From the NCBI GenBank assembly GCA_900660155.1, contig CABFPE010000038.1, positions 1,101,147-1,165,146 on the forward strand: a stretch of 64,000 nucleotides of DNA, given 5' to 3'. The notes beneath the pieces were generated by a model, which was not told where the DNA came from, searched no databases, and worked only from the letters and a program-made list of their open reading frames with translations. Of this stretch, positions 45,581 to 57,586 are shown piece after piece (position 1 is the stretch's first letter; every line of letters begins with the position of its first letter). Made by a program: the position numbers and the translations under genes. This stretch comes from Hofstenia miamia (lineage: Eukaryota > Xenacoelomorpha > Acoela > Hofsteniidae).

Positions 45581-48500
45581 GTATGAGCAATATTGTTAAC
45601 TAAAAATGATCAGTGTATAGATTTGTTACGACAATTTAACATGCACAAGTAGTTATCTTTAGTAAAATGTTACGAAGTTTTGCTTCGATGAGCGATTTCG
45701 GTAACATTTGAATTTTTTTGCAATACATACGCAGTTTTTGTTCCAGTACAACAATTACTCCTGCTGAATTAAAAATTCTACAATCTAGTATATTATATTG
45801 GTGACACATGCTGTCTAACATATCAACGCGTGGTTTATTGTAAAACACTTTTTTCATTTTCTTACCTTACATGTGTGCGCATGTTTATATTATTTACATT
45901 CTTAGTAAGTTTGTAAACTTAATTCATTTGTATGTAAATGGGAATTTAAATATATGTTGTTGCATAAAAACATGAACATGGTGCTGGCGCGTTGCACAGC
46001 GCGTGCAATCATCGCTACGTCTCCTGTGCACTGAACAACCAAAGCACTGCGTCAATTCAGAAAGCGCAGAAGTACCTTATGACTCACGAAGAAGATTATG
46101 CAAGATTTTTAGATTTAACTGCGGATTGTTTCAATTTGATTGACATTTTAGGAAGTGATTAAAATTACAAACACCCACGGACTATTGATTTACTAATCGG
46201 ATTATAAACGTTTAATTCAGAATACAATAAATGGACAGTCATATTCCAAGCGAACTTGCGTAAATTCAAATGTATTTTTTTATCTCCTTTGCGTTAAACA
46301 TTGGCCAGTAACTAGACCAGACTTGCGAGACCGGAGGCCAGTTAGAGATTGAATCTTGCAAAACAGTGTTTTTACAGTAAATTCCATATAGATTATCAAT
46401 AGGGCGCGTAAAAGTCATTAGTCAAAATATTTTCTGTCAAACACATATTACAAGATTTGTTTAGACATGAAAGCAGCGCTGATCATTTTTAGCAAAGTAG
46501 CGGCATTTTTCTGTTGAACCTCAAACATATTTTGTAATTTTAAGAAATTCTTTATCACACGTTTTAAGAACTTAGTTTCAGTTGTTTCAATTTTATCATC
46601 AGTTTAAAATTTTTAACAAGTTTTTTAGTCAATTAGTTTTTAGGCCAAAAAATAATCGCCCTAATTAACAGTTTTTTTTGCAGCGATTCAACAAATTATT
46701 CCAGATTAATGTTGATTTTGATGTTTTTTTTTAATATATTTTGCTAGTTTTTTGTTCCTGTTTCGATAATATACTGATTTATTAAACTAAAAGTATGCGG
46801 ACTAAGATCAATATGTATGGGTTGCTTTCCGGGGTGGGCCGATTTTTGAAATACTGCATTGTCTGTGGACCAGATCGGACCAAATATTAACAGCCCGTTT
46901 CCACCTTTCGGAGGTTGGGCCTTTCTACCATTACAGAGATGTCTCAAATTGACTCGTTCTGCCAGATTAAATACATATAAGTTCACAGTTGGTATGTTTA
47001 TCAATGAACTCCTAGATTTAATTTCATGTTTTTCAGTAAGTATTAAATATGTGGTTTTGAAAGTACGAGATTATTGAAATGCTGTATATTAATTGAATAT
47101 TTTAAGTTTTTCACCTAATTCACTGAAATAGTAATTTCAATAGAACCCCTTGCATTTGGCCAACTATTGTTCACATCAAAATGCTGGTTCCCGTTCAAAT
47201 AATTTAGGATTTCATGGTTCAACAACATTTGCGCTGAAAACCAAATCAAGTAAAAATGCTAAAAATAAAATTTACTGATCCTATAAAAATTTAGTTATTT
47301 ACAAACCTTTATTTGATTTTCTCAAATTATTTGCAAGAGCAATGCTATTTCTTTAATTGACAATTTAAATGGCATTGAGGCATATTTGTGAAGTTTATTT
47401 TATGTTATCCGACAATGGCTGTTTATAAACTGCACTGAATTCGATATTTGTATGTCAGGAATTTTTCTACTGTTCTGTAGAAATATCTGAATTTTCCTTC
47501 AAGCTGGCTGTTCTGAGATACTCAACACAAGTCGTTTATGGATCTAGTTTAATCTTTAAAAAGGGTTTTGAATAGCGAACTTGCAGAAAATGTCATATCT
47601 ACTCGATCCAATTTCTGGCTATGACCAGAATGATTGCCATTCCAAGACCCATTTTCTAAAACGGACAGGAAAGCTTTTTAAATAATTCTCGATAGCGAAC
47701 CTGAATAGAGTTTATTGAAAGAAATCGTTGCTCGTGCATCTGGATAACTGAGTAGCTAGAAAAAAATCGTAAGCATTCCAATGGTTTTGTAAGATCCCTA
47801 GAGATAGCTAAATGAAACAATTTTTTATCTGAATATTCATCTTTATACTGCATGAACTTTATCAGCAATTCATTTCAATCTTTTAAGAAATCTTTCTGAC
47901 AAGCTGGAAGACCTTTAGACGCCCAAGCGCTGCACTTTATAGCAATTTGATAAATAGCTATACTATTCAGATATGCGACAATTTAAAATGTCCAACTCCA
48001 TATCACACAGTTAGTTTTATAAGTCAACGTAAATCCCCATAGAGCCCACAGTCTTTCTTAATAGTTGAATTAACTGAATAGGAGCCTATTTCATTCCTAG
48101 ACTTTTAATCCAGAAATTCAATTAATTAAAAGCTCTAACATTTCAAAATAGGCTAATCACTATGTGTGTTTTAGGGTTGGCATGAAGTTAGGGTAAGTTT
48201 CGTCAGCCCTGTCTTCCGAGGGTTTCGCCTTTAAACACTTAATTTGCCGAGGATTACACTATAATTAATAGTCCTTAATTCAGCCTGTTCCTATTTAAGT
48301 AAATCCAGTCAGGAGATCGCGAGGGCACACTCGATCGAATAGAAGCAAAGAGCCTAACTAAAGAGAGGATACCATTTGATAGCCTTCCTACTAAAAGGTA
48401 GAAGTAATTAAAACCAAAATGTAATGAACTGGTGCTAATGCAAATTAATGTGATTCTCAGTGATGCCCTTAGCTCGTGCAATTTTAGTGTAAGCAATAAA

Positions 48501-48971
48501 TGTAAAATAAGGACTTTCCAGAATAAATTTAAGCCCTACAAGAATCCCTAACCTAACTACCGAGGATGTAATTAGCAAAGCTGCACTTGATCTAGGCGCC
48601 CTCCGACCGAGTAGAAAATCTAGTTTTGTAACATGAATAAATGTGAAAAATATTAACGAAGTAAGTGAGAAAACTTTTTATTATACAGCTGAAAGTATTG
48701 CTACCATATTAATATATAGGTTTCGAAATTGGTAATGCTAAGGAAAACTGAAACACATTAGATTATGCAATTGTAAATATTTACCAGCTTCCCTCAGTGC
48801 TTAGCATAATATCAATTTAAGATTCAACAAAAGTTAACTCATAAATTACGTGTACAAAATAGCAGTTTACTAAAGGTTATTACGTCACCAGAGGGTAATG
48901 GGTTATTGATTTTGTACAAGTAGGCGGAATATACGAAATCCGTAAGAGTAGACGTTCTGCTCCGATCACTT
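45581..48971. other. Intergenic DNA with two coding-like patches
   Basis: Mostly AT-rich. At 45968-46162 an open frame of 64 codons without an early ATG (ends TADCFNLIDILGSD) is richer in G+C than its surroundings. At about 46796-46990 there is a GC-richer block open on both strands. Neither resembles a family I know. A further less AT-rich stretch lies at 48180-48640 with nothing recognised. Confidence 0.3.
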
Positions 48972-49604
48972 CTAAGTAACGTCAATAACGTCAATAACTT
49001 CTTTTGCTATTCCAACACCTGTGTATGTAACATCTTTAAATCTTTGACAAAGTGTTGTGCAATCTTGAACCATAAGATGAAAATCAAAATTGTAAGTGAG
49101 AGTTGTTCTAATTAATTTCGAAAACATCAAGGAAAAGAACTTTTGTTGCGGCAAAACTTTTGTCATATGTTTTAAAACTGTCAATCGTGTTACGTCACTG
49201 TTTGTTAGCACATGAAATTCTTTGGATTTTGACGTTTTCAAACCAATTGTTAGATAGATTTATGAATTGCCTTTTCTCAAGAAAATGTTTCTTATTTTCT
49301 CCTGCTTGCAATGCAATTTGATATGTTTACTTAACATAAACGGGTCCCATTAGAACTTCATTTGTCCGATTATCAAACCATGGTGGTTGTTTTGCTCTCA
49401 ACAATAAATGAACAAAATGTTGATTCAATCCAGGTAAAAGTTGGAATATCTCTAATAATTCAATGTAAGTCTCAACTAGGCAAGATTGCTTAAAAAATCT
49501 TGCCCCTCTAATAGATCTTTTTGCAAAATTTGTTTTGGAGGCCAATTTATTCCTCTCTTTCTAGCTTTGTTAAGTAAATAACTATTTTTAGACTGCAAAT
49601 TCAT
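48972..49604 (-). pseudogene. Unidentified decayed coding region
   Basis: Three overlapping frames on the minus strand read in order like one protein: from ATG 49604, NKARKRGINWPPKQILQKDL; then ETYIELLEIFQLLPGLNQHF and LLLRAKQPPWFDNRTNEVLM (down to 49327, continuing past a TAA into ALQAGENKKHFLEKRQFINL); then EFHVLTNSDVTRLTVLKHMT down to 48972. Composition and the lack of low complexity suggest real former coding sequence. Two frame changes and at least one stop break it, and no GT...AG intron fits. I do not recognise the family; it could be a host pseudogene or a transposon protein. Its ATG is 56 bases from the MRPL16 ATG, head to head. Confidence 0.45.
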
Positions 49605-49660
49605 TTTCAACCTTTTGTGTTACTTTTTTTATCTTAGTATATCATAGCGTTTATATTTAG

Positions 49661-50472
49661 ATGGCGCTCAAATTACGGCCTATGCCAAAACTGCGCTACG
49701 GATTGACCTTATGGGACTTGAAAAAACCACCCACATATGATCACATTAAAATACCAGAAGCATATGCTGATCGGCGATTGACATTGATACCAAAAACGCC
49801 TAACATCATACGAATAGAAAAGTCAATGAAAAAGCTCCGAGATATTGTAAGTCTTTTCCTGTGCAGTATAGTAGAATCCGAATTATTTAAACTCTATTCT
49901 GTAATTTAATTTCTTGTGATTCAATTTGGTTACATATTTAGCTTTTCTACTATGCATTTTATATTGTTGAATCTGGAAGTTATATATATATATATATATA
50001 TATATCGCCTTGAGACACAATGTGTACAATTGTACACATGTAGAAACTAGATTTTTATTGAGATATGAATTTATATTCAACCTTGAATATCTTTGTTTTT
50101 TCGTTATCTAAATATTGGTATAATTTAGTATTGAAGCAACCTTTTAAAAAATAGCGTTACGCAAAATGGAGAATTTTTTGAAACTAGTTGAATTTGAGTT
50201 ATTCGCAAATCATAATATAGCTTCACAAGAAACAAGTTTTTACATGATTTCAATGTAATACTTCATAAGACATACTAAATAAAATGTTTTCAACAAAAAT
50301 ATGTCATTAAATACATGATTGGGTCACAATATGTACAAATGTGCACAGTCAATTTCAATGAAAATATTAACAATAGAAAAAATTTCTTAATATAATCAGA
50401 AACAATTGAGACTGTGCTGAGCCGCCATATAAATATTTTGTAGCACTTCCATACAATGTGCATGTCTGAAGG

Positions 50473-50513
<41 letters not shown>

Positions 50514-53500
50514 GCTCTTTGTTAAAAAATACGATATATATATTGCAATATATAGTAAATGATATTTATCACCAATTCTTGGTTTAATTTTTAATTTTCG
50601 AAGTACTATGAGAGGTTCTTAGGATTTTGCAACTTTTCTATTGAGTGATATTTCTGAGTAGCAATTAGATAAAATTCTTATCCTCGTTTTCGCTTTATAG
50701 ATCATTGCAATTTTAAGTATCGTTTTCAAAAATATTCAATTCATTAAATCAATTTTTTTAAGGTTGGACCTGAAACAAATCCTGAAAATACAGAACTTCA
50801 TTTTAAGCAGTTCGCTATTGTTGCGCTTTTCGGTGGTCAGTTAAAGTTTGCTCACTTTGAAATTTTACGAATCGAATTAAACAAGTGGTTGGATTTGAAT
50901 AAATGTTTTCTTAAATGGCGTATTCCTCCACCTTATAAGCCAATCACAAAAAAACCCCAAGGCACCAGAATGGGTGGTGGCAAGGGCGCAGTATCACATT
51001 ATGTTACGCCTGTTAAACGATTTAGGTTTGTTCTTAATTTTTTAGATTCTAGTTTATAAAAGAACAACGTTTTGAGGTTAAGTACATACTGGCATTAATT
51101 TATATATAGGTTGTTAACACTATTTTCACTAGTGTTACTTTTGAAAAATAAGATTTTATCCAAGATGTTAAGAAATATTGAAACCTTTTTACATTGACCT
51201 GTCTATCGGGTAGGCCCACTAATGCAATAATGAAGATATGTGCAAAAACCTATTCTTATGCCTGAATTACATGCAAAAAAGAATTTTCTTTAATGTGAAA
51301 TCTGATTTTTTAAAAATATTCGGATTTTTCCATTCCTAGTGTTCAGATAATGAGGCGGTTTGATGCTCATGAGAACAACAGCTACCCTGAAATATTTTGT
51401 TTCTTGAAGATAATCTGTGTGAGTCCCGTCCAGACGAGCATGCCCAAAGTCAGAGGTTGTCGCTCCGTATGTTTTCAGATTTTAAAAATCTTTGTGTTCG
51501 TGAGTTATAAGCGTTTATTTAAATTTTTTTTAGAGTCATCACGATTTTCTAAAAATTCTTAGTAGAATTAGGGTTAAATCATTATAGTATACGCAAATCA
51601 TTCATGCAATCAAAGTTGTTCAATGCATTTCAGGAAAGTTTTATTTAGTAGAAGGTTCATTTATAACTTCATGCTTCAGCGGATTTTTCCTTGACCTATT
51701 CATCAGAAAATCATGAAAATTGCAATTTATTTCCATTAGACAAGTGATAGGTTGTAGTCATCTAAGGTTTGTCCATGCTCCATGCAAAAAAATACAAAAC
51801 GAAGCAATGGACCTTTTTGTTTGTCCAGACGTAATAAAACGTAATCTATCACGGAAAAGTAATAAAGTTTAAAGTTCACCAAGCAGCAATAATCGGAAAA
51901 TGCTTGTCCCATAATGTAACCATTGTTTTGAAACAGAGGTAGTATATTTTTTGACGGCTGTCATTTTTCTTAATTTTTTAGACAGTAGTTCTCTAAATTT
52001 CATTCCTCCTTAAATATTCCACAGAATTATTTTGTTAACAGTCTGGTTACTTCATAACGCTTTCTTGCTAAATCCTTGAATATACAGTTAATTCCTTTTG
52101 CCTCAGAATAGCTTAAGTAATTCACTTTAGATACACTAAGACTTTAAGCCGGTTTTACTACCAAAATCCTATATTTTTACATTTGAATTTTTTTCATAAA
52201 AACGTAGTAGTCGTAAGTGAAACGTTGTCTTGAATTCAAATTTTTGAAAAGAAATGCAAAACCTTTTTTCGTTGCGAAGTTACAACCATGTTTATGGGCC
52301 CGTTTCTGAATTTTGTAAATACAACTTTTCACATACCTTAAAAACCGAAAAAGTGGTCTACTTTATTTTAATAGTAATTCGCAAAAATGACATTATTTAT
52401 ATACTTGCGAAGCATTTTGTATTATAAACCCAACAATATAGTCAGCCTGTGTTGACACTGACGTCATAAAATTAATTGTTTCTTAAGTTTTGGCATGTTG
52501 AATGAATAATATATTTAAAATAATATTATTACCATTAAGAATTGTATAACTGTGTTTTGAATTTCTTATATGAACTCTGTTTAACACATGACTCCAAGGA
52601 CCCCAAGTCTAAGTTTTTCAATTTTGAACGTCAAAATGAACCTGAGGTAAAAAAATTCTACAAATTTTGATTAAATGTTGAAAAACCTCTTTCCCAACGC
52701 GTTGGGGATAAAAATAGCGCCATTTTTTTGTTTCCATATTTAAAATTGCATTTTTATTTCAATGTCTTATAGCTAAGTGTTGTTGTTGGTTTGGATTCCA
52801 AGAAACTAGACTCCTTTCATAATATTGTTGATGCATTTTTAAATATGTGGTGTGCCTTTGAACTTTAAAAACAAAAATTTTGTCATTAAATGTTCATAGT
52901 TTTTGGTATAAAGTACAAAAAATAAACTCAATAACTAATATAAATGCATTTTTTATTTTTAGCAGAAAAGTAAAAGCATATAATAATATGATTGTATCTT
53001 TTGTCCGAATGATAAATTACTTGTCTGGCAGTAAAGCCTGTTCAGATATTGGCGAAGTGTTTTAGGATCCTCAAATACATTGATACTTTTATTTTTAAGA
53101 ATGGATTTTCCATATCTCCAATCTTGTGTTCATAAATCCCAGTGAAATAATTTTTATTTGGATGGGGTAACAAATAGTTGTTCATTGCTAGTTGACGTGA
53201 TGAGGTACGACATCAATTCAAAAATTATTATGTATTAATACTAAAGCTTTCCTGTATTTAAAGTGCATGTCGTAAACCTTAGGATTACGGTTATAAAAGT
53301 TTATTCATTAAGATTGGAAACTAAGCTTCTAGCTTTGACATACATGAAGTTTTGCTCAAGCAAAAATGATTTTGAACTTTGCTTATAAGCATTTTAGCCT
53401 TCAAAATTTGTACAGTCATATTAATATAAAATACAGAATGCTTTTTAAATATTCTAGAATTGTGTTGATATCCATTTTGTTTGTACATGTATATCTGTTA

Positions 53501-53838
53501 TATTGATCTACTGTTTCGAAGTTTCTCAAACATTCCCATGCAATTTTACAGAGAAAATCAATTCAATTTTTAGAGTTCTCGTGGAGGTGGGCGGTCATGT
53601 TGAATGGTGTGATGTTCAACGCACTTTAACGAATGCTGCAAAGAAAATGCCATGCAAAGCCGCTGCTGTCACGTATGAAGAGTTTGAAAAAATGAAAGAA
53701 ATGGACGCTCGGCATGGTGAAAGGCATATCGAAGGCAACCGTTTTTGCATAAAAGACATTATAGACAAAAATATGCTCGGCCTAAGAAGTCGTTATTTCG
53801 GAAGATACAACACAGATTGGTATTTAAAATATAATTAG
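49661..53838 (+). CDS. MRPL16: Mitochondrial large ribosomal subunit protein uL16m
   Basis: Component of the mitochondrial large ribosomal subunit, near the peptidyl-transferase centre and the tRNA path. Three coding exons: 49661-49846, 50763-51025 and 53574-53838, with GT...AG borders and phases 0 and 2, give 237 residues (human 251). Landmarks: [13 protein letters not shown] (residues 21-33), [53 protein letters not shown] with the [15 protein letters not shown] loop of all L16 proteins, [24 protein letters not shown] and [20 protein letters not shown] at the end. The ATG follows TTATATTTAG directly, so an upstream untranslated exon is likely; a longer N-terminal targeting sequence from another exon cannot be excluded. 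Introns of 0.9 and 2.5 kb are AT-rich with (AT)n at 49981-50005 and 50475-50512 and no recognisable elements. AATAAA follows 28 bases after the stop. Confidence 0.93.
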
Positions 53839-53865
53839 AATCTTTTGTAGTCGTTTTGAATATTT

Positions 53866-53871
53866 AATAAA
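53866..53871 (+). promoter_or_regulatory. Poly(A) signal of MRPL16
   Basis: AATAAA, 28 bases after the TAG stop, followed by a T-rich stretch and then the (AT)n run. Confidence 0.6.
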
Positions 53872-53887
53872 ATTTGATAATTATTCT

Positions 53888-53891
<4 letters not shown>

Positions 53892-53924
<33 letters not shown>
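53892..53924. repeat. (AT)n microsatellite beside an assembly gap
   Basis: About 33 bases of TA repeat run straight into the N run. Other (AT)n runs of similar length are at 39370-39395, 57768-57789 and 63302-63333. Confidence 0.9.
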
Positions 53925-53979
53925 NNNNNNNNNNNNNNNNNNNNNNNNNNNNNNNNNNNNNNNNNNNNNNNNNNNNNNN
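53925..53979. other. Assembly gap (N run)
   Basis: 55 N following an (AT)n run. Confidence 0.95.
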
Positions 53980-55150
53980 AAATTTATATTTATATATATA
54001 TATTAATGTTTACATACATAAATCATTAATCATGCGTTCTTTAATTCGTCAATGCTTACGTGTAACAACGTCCCGTATATCACATAAAGTATGCGTTGTC
54101 TAATTTATTTCCCAACGCTTATCAGTGGTGACGTGTTTATTAAAATTATGGTTGTTTATCATATAAATAATTCCTGCTTATAGCTTCAATGCAGCATTCT
54201 TCGTTCCAAAGTTATAAGTCAATAAACGCTGGCTATCCAGAGAAATAACAAGCCTCTTTGAAGGCTATGTTGTCCCATAAACAGCACGCTAATGTTTTCA
54301 GTTAATAATTGTTCAAGCAAATCCATTCAAACGATAATGATTAAAGGAAATTCCTCTGTGTTTCCATGTTTAAATAAAAATCGTTTCAATAGCACTCTAA
54401 GAAACCAAATTATTGCGCCCCCTGTCAATCATGTGGTTCGGCAATGTCGTTATTCCCGCTAAATTTGATATATTTAACAGCTGTTTGTTAGACCAATCCG
54501 GTCGATAATGTCCTGTCAGTGCTGTGTCCTCAGTTCCTACTACTAATGCTTATATCAGCCAATTTATTAATTTTAGAATCTTTTTCTGCTTTTACAGTAT
54601 TAACTAGATGGCATCGCCAACACAAAAATGCTATGCAATAGTTTTTTAAGTAGAATTTTGGGTAGTTTTAATTACATTTATCCGCTCGAATATACATACA
54701 TGTGATGTATATCTTTAAGCAAAGAACAAAATCCTAGTTGTATACTTTAAAAAGAAAATGTTCGAGGAAACGATGAAGTTAAAGTGTACGCGTTTAATAT
54801 GGTCTTGTGAATTTGATTTAAAAACTATGTTTGTTCTTAAGAATGTAAAAGAATTGTTGCCAATGTTGGCAGGCTCGAGGGAGTGTTTTGTAACATGCCC
54901 AGTAAAAAATTAAATAATTGAAATTTTTTTCGCATATAAACGTGCACAGAGCGGACTTGGGCCGCACTAAATCTTTAAACGCAAAACATTAATGCATGCA
55001 TCGTGAGCATGTTAGCCTTGTACTGTAATTCAAAATATATGGATTATGGATATCACATATCATATTCAGATTCAAATGGTATTCATAATTTGCCTCCTAA
55101 GCTAGTTTTAGCTAGAGATCCCACACCAATTCACCCAAGCCATCTCAGTT
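53980..55150. other. AT-rich intergenic DNA
   Basis: I see nothing coding and no clear repeat between MRPL16 and the fold-back repeat. Confidence 0.4.
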
Positions 55151-55913
55151 GATTGAAAATTGGGTGCACAAACACTTTCTTAATGGAATTTTTGGATCAT
55201 TTTTCCTCCTCCCCCCGTACTATCAATATTTTCATAAAACATGGTATGCTTGCATTGAAAACATATATTTAGGATAACCTAACACATCTATTTTCTTTGT
55301 CAGTAAGTTTCAGAGTCATTTGATGTCCATTTTTACAAATTAGGTGTCAGTAGTCTAATTGATAGCGAATTAGAATCCGGATGTCTTTTGTCATGTTATA
55401 CTCTTCATGCGTATTTCATTTGTTCGAACTTTGTCGTATTGTCAATGGCAAGGAAAATGCTATTCGGTTTTGGGAGAAAACATCAAATGACTGATTCTTA
55501 CTGACCAATAAAATAGATTGGTTAGGGTTAAGATTTATGCCTAAATATATGTTTCAATGCAAACATTCCATATTCTATGAAAATATTGTTAGCAAAAAAG
55601 ATCCCAATTTTTCAATGGATCCCAATTCCACTTCGCAAATATTTTTTATACCCAAATTCGTCCTAAATTTGCCAATAATGTTAAGGTGTAAAGTATTTTA
55701 AATTTCTTACTGACCAATAAAATAGATTGGTTAGGGTTAAGATTATGCATAAATATATGTTTTCAATGCAAACATTCCATATTCTATGAAAATATTGTTA
55801 GTGCGGGGGAAGCAAAAAAGATCCCAATTTTTCAATGGAACCCAATTCGCAAATATTTTTTACACCCAATTCGTCCTCAATTTGCCAATAATGTTGAGGT
55901 GTAAAGTTTTTTG
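55151..55913. repeat. Fold-back inverted repeat with one arm duplicated in tandem
   Basis: The left arm at about 55151-55328, read on the minus strand, matches the right arm at about 55479-55690 (shared: CATCAAATGACT, then TTACTGAC, then CTAAATATATGTTT, then ATGAAAATATTG). The spacer is about 150 bases. The right arm is repeated in tandem at about 55704-55913 with a period of 209 and small differences (for example GTGCGGGGGAAGC present only in the second, matched by GTACGGGGGGAGG in the left arm). No target duplication was identified. It is probably a fold-back or MITE-type element. Confidence 0.6.
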
Positions 55914-57345
55914 AAATACCAATCTTGATAATATCTATTTAGACTGTTATAGGCTGTTTATTTTGAGAAAACTCTATTTCAGAATTCAATTTGGAAATCC
56001 ATGACTAAATCCATTTTGGTCTAAACTTAAGTAATTGGGACTTTAACTCTTATGCTTTACCAGAGGAACGAAATATATCAAATAGAATATTGTCTTACTA
56101 TTTGTTTTAATAAATCAATTGAAAAATTCATGTGAATTTATTGTGGTATCACACCCTAGGGGAACATAGTATGACAAATTGTTAATCCAAGACGGATTTC
56201 CTGAACCTTTAATAAAACTCTAGCAACTGCCGTTTTCTGGTTTTATTGTTTTATCGTTAAATACATAAACATGTTATTTTTATGCTTTTTAACTTACCAT
56301 TTCAACCACATTGCTGGAATTTTAAGTCACTAATGTTGCCCTACATAGTACTTTTAGGTCTTAATTTTACTCCCTATCTTGAGCAGGCATTTTAAATATA
56401 AACCTTCATAATGAGGGCCGACCAATTATGTCCTATAAAAATAAATATGCCGCATTAAACATTGAATTATGCTGTATCATTAAAAATATGTTCTATGCAA
56501 CTGTATTTTTGCACAAATCTTTTTTATTAATAGATAATATCTTCAACAGTAAAGGTAGGTGACAACTTAAGAACTAAAACGCAAACGCTTAAAAAATGAT
56601 GTTCCTTTGATTTTTCTGCTTCTCTCAAAGATTATCATAGCTTGGAATGAAAAAACTTTCGTCAACCACGTATTTTATATTTTTAAATTCGGTTTTTAAT
56701 ACATGCTTAGGTATTTCAGTTTTATTTTTTTCATATATCTTAGTTATATTGTCGAAATATGAGGTTGTATGTCATTCAGTAATGTATTCTATATTAACTT
56801 AATTTAAACGTTTTTTTGCTTTTTATGGTTAATGCATAATTAGTCGGCCCTAATCATAATGGTCTGCAAATGATTAAAGATTTATTGAGTAATTTTGTAT
56901 GTGTTAATTCCGTAATGTCCTTTTATGTTTAGGTTAGTTCTATACGTCTACTAGCTATAAACCTTTGCTTTTCTTAGCTGACATTTCACATGATTGTTGT
57001 CTTCAAAATGTTTGTATGTTTCTTAAAAAAATTTTGCATTACTTGTATTGTGTTTAAAAATATGATAGGGCTCGCACTGAAATGTGCTAAAAAAATATTT
57101 GAAATTTGTGACCTTGCAGTTCATAAATATTCCAGACATCTGGTAGGTTATAGACTCTTGACGTCAGCTTTACAATTCACCATATATCTCAGTTTTTGGT
57201 TGTGTCCACTCTGAACTGATATGAATATTTGGTGAAGTTTTGCTGCGGAAATTCTCTGTTCGCCTGAATTAAAAGATTCGGATATATCAGAGCTAACTGA
57301 GATTGTTTACATTAACTGTCCACAACATTTTCATTCTATTGCGTA
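55914..57345. other. Upstream region of the LIM gene
   Basis: AT-rich; no gene recognised. G+C rises from about 57370 into the first exon of the LIM gene. Confidence 0.4.
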
Positions 57346-57369
57346 GATTGAGCATGTTATTATTTATAC

Positions 57370-57586
57370 TTCAGCGTCTGAGAAATTTCCAGCAGGATTT
57401 GAGGATATTCTATCCGCTGCAGAGCCTTATCTTTCCACTGTCAATGGACGCTTTTCCACATGTTCTGGCGATAACCGTGGAGATACGAACGCGCCGATTC
57501 GGGGCAGAGGTCAGGAATTGTGATCTTGTTAGAACACAGGAAAGGGAGTGTACTATTGTGCTTAATTTTGCGGTCAAACTTCCAAC
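57370..57586 (+). promoter_or_regulatory. Likely 5' UTR / first exon of the LIM gene
   Basis: This stretch is clearly richer in G+C than its surroundings and runs into the ATG at 57587. It may begin after an acceptor-like TACTTCAG at 57367-57374 or at a transcription start nearby. It is open in one frame that is different from the LIM frame. Confidence 0.4.

Noticed and set aside
48180-48640. Less AT-rich stretch that I first suspected to be a mitochondrial insertion
   Set aside because: No mitochondrial gene could be read in it.
52690-52715. Palindrome CCCAACGCGTTGGG in MRPL16 intron 2
   Set aside because: A single short palindrome with no partner or element around it.
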